From Bradyrhizobium diazoefficiens (GTDB taxonomy: Bacteria > Pseudomonadota > Alphaproteobacteria > Rhizobiales > Xanthobacteraceae): a stretch of 64,000 nucleotides of DNA. The number at the start of each line of letters is the position of its first letter. Position 1 is the first letter of the stretch. The notes under the pieces were generated by a model that made no database searches, was not told the DNA's origin, and was given only the letters and a program-made list of their open reading frames with translations. Location of the stretch: contig NZ_CP067100.1 of assembly GCF_016616235.1 (NCBI RefSeq), positions 4,523,001 through 4,587,000 of the forward strand, read 5' to 3'. The position numbers and the translations under genes are program-made. Shown piece after piece: positions 28,352-36,484 of this stretch.

Positions 28352-29410
28352 ATGGCGTTGATGCGTCGGCAGTCCCTGGTCAAGTTCGATGCGCCGCTGT
28401 GCGAGACCATCGTCGACACGCCGAAGCCGAAAGGCGCCGAAGTGCTGGTGCGCATCGAGCGCTGCGGCCTCTGCCATTCCGACCTCCACATACAGGACGG
28501 CTATGCCGATCTCGGCGGCGGCAAGAAGCTCGACACCACGCGCGGCATGACGCTGCCCTTCACGCTGGGACACGAGATCGCCGGTGTCGTCGATGAAGTC
28601 GGGTCCGACGTGCCGGCGAGCCTCGTCGGCGCGAAGAAGGCGGTCTTCCCGTGGATCGGCTGCGGCCAGTGCCGCGACTGCGCCAACGGCGACGAGAATC
28701 TCTGCGTCAAGCAGCGCTTCCTCGGCGTCTCCATCGACGGCGGCTTCGCCACCCACGTGCTGGTGCCTGACGCGAAATACCTGCTCGACTACGATCCCCT
28801 GCCCGTCAACCAGGCCGCGACCCTGATGTGCTCCGGCGTCACCGCCTATGGCGCGCTCAAGCGCCTGGTCGACCGTCCGCGCCAGCGCAACTTGCTGCTG
28901 ATCGGCCTCGGCGGTGTCGGCATGATGGGCCTGTCGTTCGCGCAGGCGATGTTCAAGCAGCCGATCACGGTGGCCGATCTCTCGCCGGCCGCGCGCGAGA
29001 CCGCGCTGAACAACGGTGCAGCGGTGGCCTACGATCCGTCGGAGCCCGACGTGATCAAGCGCATCCTGAAAGAGACCGAAGGCGGCTTCGACGAGGTGGT
29101 CGATTTCGCCGGCAACGAGAAGTCGATGGCGTTTGCGGTGGCTGTTGCCGCGCGCGGCGGCAAGGTCGTGGTCTCCGGCCTGATGGGCGGCCAGTTCACG
29201 CTGCCGATGGTGCAGTGGGTCTATAAGCGCATGACCGTCGAAGGCTTCATGGTCGGCACGCTCGCGGAAGCCCACGAGCTGATGGCGCTCGCCCGCGCCG
29301 GCAAGATCAAGCCGACACCGATGCGCGAGGAGCCGATGGGCGACCTGCAGAAATGGATCGACGAATTGCGCGCCGGCAAGGTGGTCGGCCGCATCGTGCT
29401 GAAGAATTAA
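28352..29410 (+). CDS. Zinc-dependent alcohol dehydrogenase
   Basis: This is a medium-chain dehydrogenase/reductase of 352 residues. The catalytic zinc ligands are Cys41 in CGLCHSDLH and the GHE motif near residue 73. The structural zinc site is the four-Cys cluster CGQCRDCANGDENLC. The cofactor fold is GLGGVGMMG. Substrate is not predictable; an aldehyde/alcohol role is generic. GGAGGAAAGAAA precedes the ATG. It is on the same strand as the lpt series but probably a separate function. Confidence 0.9.
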   Translation: MALMRRQSLVKFDAPLCETIVDTPKPKGAEVLVRIERCGLCHSDLHIQDGYADLGGGKKLDTTRGMTLPFTLGHEIAGVVDEVGSDVPASLVGAKKAVFPWIGCGQCRDCANGDENLCVKQRFLGVSIDGGFATHVLVPDAKYLLDYDPLPVNQAATLMCSGVTAYGALKRLVDRPRQRNLLLIGLGGVGMMGLSFAQAMFKQPITVADLSPAARETALNNGAAVAYDPSEPDVIKRILKETEGGFDEVVDFAGNEKSMAFAVAVAARGGKVVVSGLMGGQFTLPMVQWVYKRMTVEGFMVGTLAEAHELMALARAGKIKPTPMREEPMGDLQKWIDELRAGKVVGRIVLKN

Positions 29411-29500
29411 AGCGCGCGAGGCGGCGAGATGCAGGTCCCGCCGCCCTTTCTCTGACGAGAATTGATCCGGATTGACGCAAGCCCGGGTTCCGGATTGGGG

Positions 29501-29520
29501 AACTCCGCGCGCGCGGAGTT
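29501..29520. terminator. Perfect palindrome after the alcohol dehydrogenase
   Basis: AACTCCGCGC followed by its exact complement GCGCGGAGTT makes a 20-base palindrome, then ATTGTTATC. It lies 90 bases after the dehydrogenase stop and 40 before the broken pilin gene. A terminator is likely, a protein site possible. Confidence 0.5.
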
Positions 29521-29560
29521 ATTGTTATCACCAGCTTACGCCTCGAATTCTGGTGAGACC

Positions 29561-29722
29561 ATGCAGACCATCCGCGGCTTCCTGGCCAACGAGTCCGGCG
29601 CCACCGCGATCGAGTAAGGCCTGATCGGCGCCGGTATTGCGCTTGCGATCATCGCCATCATCAACAATCTCGGCTCGACGCCGAACAAGAAGTTCGGCTC
29701 GATCAGCTCGTCGCTGAAGTAA
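29561..29722 (+). pseudogene. Flp/Fap-type pilin gene interrupted by a stop codon
   Basis: The frame reads MQTIRGFLANESGATAIE, then TAA at 29615-29617, then GLIGAGIALAIIAIINNLGS and a polar tail to TAA at 29720. This is the exact plan of an Flp pilin: short leader, the E-Y-G-L-I processing motif, a single hydrophobic helix, and 54 codons. The stop sits where the conserved Tyr should be, so one base change (TAC or TAT to TAA) would break it. No tad/cpa assembly genes are nearby. A sequencing error would also explain it. Confidence 0.8.
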
Positions 29723-29788
29723 CCCCACTTTCGTTCAGTGCCGCCGGCACCGCGCGGAACGGCTGTCGCCGCTCCGCGTTGGCTGCGC

Positions 29789-30025
29789 ATGTCCATTCGT
29801 TGCACCGTCGAAAGCGCATTCTTCATCGCCTGGAGCGCCCTCGAGAAGAGCGGCGAGCTCGGCCCGCCGGACGAGTCTGCGAATGTCATTCTCGACGCGA
29901 TCGAGGCGCAGCTCAGGCTAGGCGAACGGCGGCAGCTGATGCTCGCGAACAGGGCGATCGATGTTTACCGCGCGCATGCCGCGCAAAGCCGGACCCGTCA
30001 CGACTGCGAAGCGCGCTTTGGATGA
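29789..30025 (+). CDS. Small hypothetical protein
   Basis: The 78-residue product is mainly helical and charged, starting MSIRCTVESAFFIAWSALEKSG and containing ANVILDAIEAQLRLGERRQLML. No known domain, signal peptide or membrane helix is seen. Coding-like composition and balanced residue use favour a real gene. The ribosome-binding site is poor. Confidence 0.5.
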   Translation: MSIRCTVESAFFIAWSALEKSGELGPPDESANVILDAIEAQLRLGERRQLMLANRAIDVYRAHAAQSRTRHDCEARFG

Positions 30026-30282
30026 TGCGCTCCACCGGCGGTGCAGACGCTACGCTGATCCGCAAGAGCGCTATGTTCACTCCTGTACAGAACCGGCGAA
30101 GATAAAGCTGCCGGGACGGCGCACCCTGCCGGCTCGATTGTGGGACTTCCGCAATTCCGCAATGAGCGGCCGGTCAACTTTTCCCCGCCCTGGAAGCCCC
30201 TTGTGTGCACTTTGGAACCGTCGGTTCCGTTCCGGAAACGTAGGGTTCTGGCCGGTGCCGATTCCCGGCCAGAGAAACACGC

Positions 30283-31002
30283 GTGACCGGTCGGCCCCCG
30301 AACGATCTCCTCGATCAGCTCAGTCAGCAGGATTTCGAACTCCTCGCGCCTCACCTCCAATTGGTCGAACTCGAAGCCAGTCACGTCCTGCATCACGCCG
30401 GCGACGACGTCGCCGTGGTTCATTTTCCCTGCGGCCCGACGCTGGTGTCGTTCGCCGTGCCGGTCGAGGACGATCGCGAGGTCGAAAGCCTGCTGGTGGG
30501 CCGGGAGGGTGCGATCGGCATCCCGGCCGGCCGCAACCCTTCCCTCGCCTATTCGCGCATCGTCGTGAAGCTCGGCGGCACTTTGGTGCGGCTGCCGCTG
30601 CGCGCGCTCGAGCAGGCGCAGCAGAGATCGACAACGCTTCAGGAGCTGTTCGCGCGTCATGCGGACTGCCAGTTCGCGCAACTGCTCCAGGGCGCGGCGT
30701 GCAACGCCGCACATTCGATCGAGCAACGCGCCGCCAAGTGGATCGTCTCCGCCCGCGACCATATCGGCGGCCCCGAGATCCCCCTCACTCATGAGCAACT
30801 CGCCGGCATGCTGGGTGTGTCGCGCAGCTATGCCAGCCGGGTCATCCAGATGTTCAAGGCAAGGCGCATCCTCGCGACTCGCCGCGGCGCCATCCTCATC
30901 CTCGATGCACCGGCGCTGGAGGCCAGGGCCTGCTCCTGCAACGACGCGGTGAAGCGGCATTTTCAAGAAGTGCTGGGCGGGATGGCCGCCGCCGAAGGCT
31001 AA
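30283..31002 (+). CDS. Crp/Fnr-family transcriptional regulator (first of three)
   Basis: This 239-residue regulator has an N-terminal cyclic-nucleotide-binding-like barrel and a C-terminal winged helix (LTHEQLAGMLGVSRSYASRVIQMFKARR). It lacks the N-terminal Cys set of Fnr, so it is not an obvious oxygen sensor; a CSCN near the C-terminus may be of interest. It belongs to a bradyrhizobial subgroup that also carries RAAKWIVSARD. The start is GTG. Its TAA stop is also the first base triplet of a palindromic repeat. Confidence 0.85.
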   Translation: MTGRPPNDLLDQLSQQDFELLAPHLQLVELEASHVLHHAGDDVAVVHFPCGPTLVSFAVPVEDDREVESLLVGREGAIGIPAGRNPSLAYSRIVVKLGGTLVRLPLRALEQAQQRSTTLQELFARHADCQFAQLLQGAACNAAHSIEQRAAKWIVSARDHIGGPEIPLTHEQLAGMLGVSRSYASRVIQMFKARRILATRRGAILILDAPALEARACSCNDAVKRHFQEVLGGMAAAEG

Positions 31003-31102
31003 AGCATGATCGGGAACGTGCGCAGCGGTTTTCCGAAAAGACCATGCTCGAACAAGGAGCTGAAGCACGATGGCGCTTCATCCTGATCGCATCGCGCTTT
31101 AG
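31000..31102. repeat. Palindromic intergenic repeat, copy 2
   Basis: This is a longer relative of the element at 8532-8618, beginning TAAAGCATGATC and ending ATCGCGCTTTAG. It fills the gap between two convergent Crp/Fnr genes and provides the TAA stop of both: 31000-31002 on the plus strand and 31101-31099 on the minus strand. Confidence 0.8.
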
Positions 31103-31848
31103 CCGTGCACGCTCCACTCCCGTGGCGATTGCAGCTTCAGATGCAGATAGAGCGGACTGAAATCCCCGAGCCGCTGCAACTCGCGCCATTTCAGGACAAC
31201 CAGTTCGCCCTCGCGCAGGTCCATGGCTCCCGTCCGCCTGAGCTCGGCCAGCGTCCGGTTCACGGTCGCGATCGCCATGCCGAGCGTCTCGCCCAGCTGC
31301 GCGAGGCTGATCGGCATGCGACAGCGGTTGCCGCGGACGAGCTGCGCGGCGCGAGCCCGGTAGAACAGCTCGCAGAACAGATGCGCCATGCGCGCCTGCA
31401 TCGGCCGGGCACTGTTGTTGGTGATGGCCTCGCGAAAGATCGCGGCATCGAGCAGCGTCTCGCGCCAGACCGCCAATGCGAACGTCGGCTGCCGCCGGAA
31501 GGCGATGAACAATTCGCGATGCGGGATGAAAGCGACCGTGGCGTGCCCGAGCGCGCACAGCCCATGATCCATCTGGTCGATGAACAAGCCTTGGGAGTCC
31601 GGAAGATCGCCGGAAAGATGGAACGAGAGATATTGTCGACGACCGCTGCCGAGCAGATGATAGCGCGCCACCATGCCCGAGACGACCAGCGCCGAATGCT
31701 CGGGCTCGTCGCCCTGCCGGATGAAATCCTCGTTGGAGTCGAAATCACGCCGGGTGAAGGTGAGCGCGCGGATCTCGGCAACATCTCCGTCTGCGAGCGC
31801 GGTGTGCTCGCGGAGATTCCGGATCAGCACGTCATGTGTTTTTTCCAT
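31099..31848 (-). CDS. Crp/Fnr-family transcriptional regulator (second of three)
   Basis: The 249-residue protein (from MEKTHDVLIRNLREHT) has a barrel domain with FIRQGDEPEHSALVVSGMVARY and a C-terminal helix-turn-helix (ISLAQLGETLGMAIATVNRTLAELRR). The AVWRETLLDAAIFREA segment in the dimer helix is shared almost exactly with the regulator at 32263, so the two are paralogues transcribed divergently. The Fnr-type Cys residues are absent. The chosen ATG has only a weak ribosome-binding site; a longer frame upstream has no family similarity. Confidence 0.83.
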   Translation of the reverse strand: MEKTHDVLIRNLREHTALADGDVAEIRALTFTRRDFDSNEDFIRQGDEPEHSALVVSGMVARYHLLGSGRRQYLSFHLSGDLPDSQGLFIDQMDHGLCALGHATVAFIPHRELFIAFRRQPTFALAVWRETLLDAAIFREAITNNSARPMQARMAHLFCELFYRARAAQLVRGNRCRMPISLAQLGETLGMAIATVNRTLAELRRTGAMDLREGELVVLKWRELQRLGDFSPLYLHLKLQSPREWSVHG

Positions 31849-32007
31849 CGGGACCGCCAAAAATCGCGCCGGCTCTATCAAATGATACGCCTGGCCTGCG
31901 TGTCGCGGACTAGAACGCGACTCCGAAGCACAGGTTGCTACCGGTTTGCGACGGCACCGGAAGGCACCCGACCCGCTACTCCGACCGCGAACGAGCCGAC
32001 CCCTCTC

Positions 32008-32247
32008 ATGACCCCTACCAGCATCCTGGAACGCATCCGCCGCTTGTTCGCAGCGGGTCCAAGCGCGCATCTCGACAGCATCAGGGACGCCTTCGCAAAC
32101 GGCACGCTGGCTGAGCCGGTCCGGCCGATGTCGGATCAGGAGTTGGCGCGGGCCATCCGCGAGTTCCGCAGTATGCCGGTCTCCGACTGGACCGTCGCCA
32201 AGCTGTCGCGGCGCCTGCTTGAAGCTTCCGTGCCGCGGGACGGATGA
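32008..32247 (+). CDS. Small hypothetical protein between two regulators
   Basis: The 79-residue product (MTPTSILERIRRLFAAGPSA...) is helical and contains PVRPMSDQELARAIREFRSMPVSDWT. I recognise no domain. It lies 15 bases upstream of the third Crp/Fnr gene on the same strand and may be co-transcribed with it. The start is tentative. Confidence 0.5.
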   Translation: MTPTSILERIRRLFAAGPSAHLDSIRDAFANGTLAEPVRPMSDQELARAIREFRSMPVSDWTVAKLSRRLLEASVPRDG

Positions 32248-32262
32248 GGCGCCTCTCGACTC

Positions 32263-32964
32263 ATGCCACATCCGAAGCTCATCGCGCGCCTCCAGGCGAT
32301 CGAAGATATCTCCGAAAGCGAACGACGCCAAATCGCGGGGCTGCCGTCCACGCTGCGCCAGGTCGCGGACGGTGAAATCGTGCTACGCCAGGGCGAGGCC
32401 GCGACACGCTGCGTGTTCGTCGTCAACGGCTTCCTCTATCAGGCCCGCATCGTCGGCGACCGCAGCCAGATCCTGGCGTTCCACGTTCCCGGCGACATGC
32501 CGTGCCTGCACACGCTGTTGGTCCCGTCGATGGACGCCGACCTCGTCAGCCTCGGCCCGTCGATCGTCGGCTACGTCGCACACGCCCAGCTCAAGCAGCT
32601 GCTCGACGGCTCCGTGCATCTGACCCGGGCAGTCTGGCGCGAGACGTTGATCGATGCGGCAATCTCGCGGCAATGGATCGCCCGCCTCGGCGCCCAGGCG
32701 GCCCTGCCCAAGGTCGCGCATCTGATCTGCGAGCTTGCCGCAAGGCTGGAGATCGTCGGCCTCGTCAGCCACGGCTGCTTCCAGATGCCGATGATGCAGC
32801 GGCACGTCGCCGATGCATGCGGACTATCGAACGTCCACGTCAACCGCACCATCCAGGAGCTGCGGCATCGCGGCCTGATCGCTTGGGAGGGCAGCGAGAT
32901 CGAATTGCGCCGGCCCGACGAGCTGCGCCAGCTCGCCGATTTCACGCCGGACTATCTGACCTGA
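32263..32964 (+). CDS. Crp/Fnr-family transcriptional regulator (third of three)
   Basis: The 233-residue protein has a barrel domain (IVLRQGEAATRCVFVVNGFLYQ), a long dimer helix, and a C-terminal helix-turn-helix with VADACGLSNVHVNRTIQELRHRG. It shares AVWRETLIDAAI with the regulator at 31099, indicating duplication. The ligand is unknown. It may bind near its own promoter region between the pair. Confidence 0.83.
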   Translation: MPHPKLIARLQAIEDISESERRQIAGLPSTLRQVADGEIVLRQGEAATRCVFVVNGFLYQARIVGDRSQILAFHVPGDMPCLHTLLVPSMDADLVSLGPSIVGYVAHAQLKQLLDGSVHLTRAVWRETLIDAAISRQWIARLGAQAALPKVAHLICELAARLEIVGLVSHGCFQMPMMQRHVADACGLSNVHVNRTIQELRHRGLIAWEGSEIELRRPDELRQLADFTPDYLT

Positions 32965-33068
32965 GCGCAGTGGGCCGCGCTGAGGCCCTGCCCGCTTCGC
33001 CGAGTGTCCTTGCGCTGCGTCTCGGGGTTCCAAGGAGAGACCCTGCATGACAGGCTGAGCGGCAGACG

Positions 33069-33683
33069 TCAGGCTCGCGATGGCTGTCGTCGCCATGACA
33101 GGAGCAGCGGACCGCCGGGTCCAAGCACCGGATCTGTCTTCGGCTTGCGGACTTTGGCGATACGCTTGATGGCGTCAGGACGCTCTCGCGTGTCGGTACA
33201 CTCGTCGTATGTCCCGTCCTGGGGATATGCTCCGACGACCAGAAAGTCCCGGCTGGACTCGATCAGCCGGTGGCCGGTGCCTGCGGGAAGGACCAGAACG
33301 TCCCCGGCCTTCACGCTCAGAATCCGCCCTTTGATCCCGCCGCATTCGATCCTGGCCGTGCCGCGTGCGACGCCCATCACTTCATGGATTTGCGAATGAT
33401 AGTGGACAAAGTCGTAGACGGTGTCGCGCCATGACCGCGCCCAGCCGTGGGTATCGAACAGGGTGTCGATAATGACCTCAGGGGCAAAACGCCGAGCCTT
33501 CAGGTTCACCGCACCGCGATAGAGCAGCACGGGAAAATGCGCGTTGTTCGGCACGATGCCGTCGTCGCTGAAACGGATCGCGGCCGGCTTGCGCGCCCGC
33601 ACCAGCTCCCGCAGCGTTGCCGCGTCCGGATGGTTCTCCACGAGCTTCTTGGCGAAATTCTTGATCTGGTCCTTGACCGGCAT
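33069..33683 (-). CDS. Cupin-domain protein, YjlB-like
   Basis: The 204-residue product has a cupin barrel with a metal-ligand cluster H94, H96, H100 and E101 in HYHSQIHEV, and a later His in LPAGTGHRLIES. The N-terminal 60 residues are a helical extension. The overall layout resembles B. subtilis YjlB, whose reaction is unknown. A ribosome-binding AGGAGATGCC precedes the ATG. No operon partner is obvious. Confidence 0.78.
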   Translation of the reverse strand: MPVKDQIKNFAKKLVENHPDAATLRELVRARKPAAIRFSDDGIVPNNAHFPVLLYRGAVNLKARRFAPEVIIDTLFDTHGWARSWRDTVYDFVHYHSQIHEVMGVARGTARIECGGIKGRILSVKAGDVLVLPAGTGHRLIESSRDFLVVGAYPQDGTYDECTDTRERPDAIKRIAKVRKPKTDPVLGPGGPLLLSWRRQPSRA

Positions 33684-34032
33684 GGCATCTCCTCAGGCGC
33701 GATTCAACGGCCGCGGATGTGACAAGTTTCAAGGTTGGAACAGGCTTCATCGGGAGCGCGGCCTCACTCCAGCCCACGGGCTGATCGCTGGAGCGATGCA
33801 TCGTTTGTGTCGCACTCTTCCTGGAGTATGCAATTTCCTCCTTCTGGATGCTAAGCACTAACCCATTCGCGCGTTTCTCACGCAGGAGACTCTTGCGCAT
33901 GGGTGCTCCACATCCTGAGCCCTGCAAAGCGGCTGTGGTCCCGTGCTTCTTGAGCTTCGCTCTGTACCATCAGGAACATCGCGAACTCAGCGCGCATTGA
34001 AGGATTGTCAGAGTACGTCGATGGAGGCTCCC
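33684..34032. other. Gene-free divergent region
   Basis: I see no credible gene in these 349 bases between the cupin and the DUF992 protein. The base composition is less GC-rich than its neighbours. GGAGG at 34023 is the ribosome-binding site of the downstream gene. Confidence 0.5.
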
Positions 34033-34563
34033 ATGATCAGGACAACGCTGAACAAAACAAGGCTGACCAAATTGGCGACAGCGTGCGCGGCCCTGGCCCT
34101 CGTGCTTGCCGTGGTTCCAGCAACGGCACAGGAGGCTGGGCGATCCAGGGTCGGCACACTCACGTGCAGCATATCGCCCGGAGTCGGCATGATTGTTGCG
34201 GGACAACGGCAGTTGAGCTGCATCTACGCATCGGCGCGAGGCAAGGCGCGCGAGGCTTACGAAGGCACCGTCAGCACGCTTGGTCTCGACATAGGAGCCA
34301 CGTCCGGCGGTCAGCTCGTTTGGGCGGTGTTTGCGCCGACCACGCTTCGCCACGCGGCTTTGGCCGGAACCTATGCGGGCGCGACCGCCGGCGGCACGGT
34401 TGGCGCCGGAGTTGGCGCCAACCTCCTGATGGGCGGCTCGGATCGCACCATCGCCTTGCAGCCGGTATCCGTCCAGGCGCAGACAGGTGTCAACGTCGCA
34501 GCAGGCATTTCCAGAATGGAATTGCGGCCGGTCGCGGCGCCTGTGCGCCGCAGGGTACAGTGA
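34033..34563 (+). CDS. DUF992-family exported protein
   Basis: The 176-residue product has a Sec signal (cleavage after ATAQ near residue 33). The mature part carries the DUF992 pattern VGTLTCSISPGVGMIV then QLSCIYASARG, YEGTVSTLGLDIG and GGQLVWAVFAPT. Two Cys residues in that block likely pair. Function of the family is unknown; it is common in Rhizobiales. The ATG at 34033 is favoured by GGAGG six bases upstream. Confidence 0.85.
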   Translation: MIRTTLNKTRLTKLATACAALALVLAVVPATAQEAGRSRVGTLTCSISPGVGMIVAGQRQLSCIYASARGKAREAYEGTVSTLGLDIGATSGGQLVWAVFAPTTLRHAALAGTYAGATAGGTVGAGVGANLLMGGSDRTIALQPVSVQAQTGVNVAAGISRMELRPVAAPVRRRVQ

Positions 34564-34711
34564 CCGCCCTCGCCGGCGAACTGAAGCAGAACTGGCGCTA
34601 GTCGGTGAGCGCGGATTCCGCCGCGGCGCCAGTGGTGCTCTCGGGACTCACCTGCTGACAAATCGAGTGCTCTTCTTCCGGCGAGGTCCAAGGCGATCAA
34701 GCTGCCGGCCT

Positions 34712-35653
34712 TTAAGAATTTGTGATTGAATTGACGGCCGCCACGATGGCGGCGGGGTCTGCGTAAGTGACCATATGCCCGGCATCTGGAACGAGATGAA
34801 GATCGGACCGAGGCAGCGCCTGATGTAGATCTCGCGCTTGTTCGAATTGGATCACCTCGTCCTCTGTGCCGTGGAATATCTGCACTTGGTGGCTCATGAT
34901 CGAATAATGGGCTTGGAATTGTGCTGCAGTCGGAATGAGGAGTGCACTTTCCTCCGCAGCCGCCCTCAGCTGTCTGGGTCTGAGAACGAGAGACGCTGGA
35001 AATTCATTCTTGAACGTCTGCGGGACAGACCGGGGCGCGAAGATCTTACGGAGGGCTCCCGGCAAGACTGCCCACGAAATGATGGGCGCGACAGTGTAAC
35101 TGACCAAGTCGCCCAGAATCGGTATGGCTGGACCTGACATCAGCCACACGTCCAATCGGCCGGTCGGGAAGTAGTACCCGGACGCAAGCACAAGACCGCG
35201 GATCGGATAGTCCTTCTGTACGCCGAGAGCGATAGCGACCAAGGCGCCCCAGGAATGGCCCAGCACTACAGGATCATGGATCCCGATTTGATTGAGCGCC
35301 TTCACCAACAGAGCTGCTTGAGCCGCTGCGGTCCATATTCGGAGCCGCGGCCGCCGACTATGGCCAAAGCCTGGGCGATCGAAGCACACCACGCGATTGC
35401 TGCGGGCAAGAAGATCGACCAGGCCGCTGATTGTGAAGTCCTGGATCATGGACCCGTTGCCATGGAGCAGCACGACGCAGGGCGCGGCCGGGTCACCCCG
35501 ATCGATATAGTGGAGTACTACGCCGTCGCAGTCGAGGAACTTGCCGATCGGTGGATTCCTCCACTCGGCCAGTTTGGAGAAGCCGACGTTACCGACGACG
35601 AGAAGTACTAGTAACAAGGCGGCGGCGAGCAATACGGTTTCAACTGTGGTCAT
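34712..35653 (-). CDS. Membrane-anchored alpha/beta hydrolase
   Basis: The 313-residue protein starts with an N-terminal hydrophobic helix (residues 7-22), then an alpha/beta-hydrolase fold with HGNGS, DRPGFGHS and nucleophile Ser134 in GHSWG. The acid is probably the Asp in GTEDEV and the His is in DAGHMV near the C-terminus. The substrate is unknown. Base composition is a little lower in GC than the neighbours, which may mark it as acquired. Confidence 0.85.
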   Translation of the reverse strand: MTTVETVLLAAALLLVLLVVGNVGFSKLAEWRNPPIGKFLDCDGVVLHYIDRGDPAAPCVVLLHGNGSMIQDFTISGLVDLLARSNRVVCFDRPGFGHSRRPRLRIWTAAAQAALLVKALNQIGIHDPVVLGHSWGALVAIALGVQKDYPIRGLVLASGYYFPTGRLDVWLMSGPAIPILGDLVSYTVAPIISWAVLPGALRKIFAPRSVPQTFKNEFPASLVLRPRQLRAAAEESALLIPTAAQFQAHYSIMSHQVQIFHGTEDEVIQFEQARDLHQALPRSDLHLVPDAGHMVTYADPAAIVAAVNSITNS

Positions 35654-35887
35654 TTACTGCGCCTTGATGATCGAGCTCTGAAAACACCAGACCAGCAGTG
35701 CCGAGCAAATGAGCCAATCCATCAAATAATTGGAAGTTGAAGCGCTCGTTCCTGCGCGCAACGGCAGAGGATTGATTAAAGTTCGCGGGCCCCGGAACGG
35801 TCGAAAAATGCCCACGTTGCTCGCGTAGGATCGCACCTGTGATGGAGACCATAGGATCCGACCTCACCAACAACGATGGAGCAACAA

Positions 35888-36484
35888 ATGGCCAATCCAC
35901 GCCAGGAGGAAAAGCCTACCCAAAGTCCTGAGGAAACAATCCGCCGCGCCGCCGAGAGGACCGCCGAGCAGACCAGACGGATCGGCTTAGCTACCGCCGA
36001 GGCCGGCGAGGAGGTAGCCCAAGCCAGCAGCCATCTGCTGCGACAAAATACCGAGATGCTGCAAAACACTTGGCGCTTCGGCATCGACATGGCCACCGCA
36101 ATGGTGGGACGCTCGACTGATCAGCTTGGTCGCACGTTCGGTTTGACGGGCAATGAAGCGCAGCAGGCAACGGAGCGCTCGGTCCGCAACGCCGAAGCAA
36201 TCATGTACTCTGCAACAGCGGTCGCCAAAGGAATGAACGGCGTATCACGCGAGTACTTCGATTTCGTTCGTCAGCAGATCGAGAGGACCATGGACCGCGT
36301 GAATGAACTCTGGGGCTGCCGAACTCCTCACGATTTGGCAGCCGTGCAGACCGATCTGATGCGCGACACGATCAGTAGCGCCTTGGATACCAGCCGCCGG
36401 ATGGCGGACATGTCTCTGAAGGTAGCTGACGACGCCGGAAACCACATCACCCAAAGTATCGAACGCATGAGGCACGCAGCCTAG
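35888..36484 (+). CDS. Phasin-family protein
   Basis: The 198-residue product is rich in helix-forming residues and shows the phasin plan: long amphipathic helices with NTEMLQNTWRFGID, FDFVRQQIERTMDRVNELWGCRTPHDLAAVQTDLMRD. Phasins coat polyhydroxyalkanoate granules. No PHA genes are adjacent. The ATG at 35888 has GGAG upstream; an ATG four codons earlier lacks one. Confidence 0.85.
   Translation: MANPRQEEKPTQSPEETIRRAAERTAEQTRRIGLATAEAGEEVAQASSHLLRQNTEMLQNTWRFGIDMATAMVGRSTDQLGRTFGLTGNEAQQATERSVRNAEAIMYSATAVAKGMNGVSREYFDFVRQQIERTMDRVNELWGCRTPHDLAAVQTDLMRDTISSALDTSRRMADMSLKVADDAGNHITQSIERMRHAA

Noticed and set aside
29561..29722. Stop-codon readthrough or recoding at TAA in the pilin gene
   Set aside because: TAA is the least readable stop and no recoding signal is seen; a broken gene is the simpler reading.
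35640..35900. A minus-strand ORF of 86 codons upstream of the phasin gene
   Set aside because: No family signal and it overlaps the 5-prime region of the hydrolase and phasin genes; likely promoter DNA.
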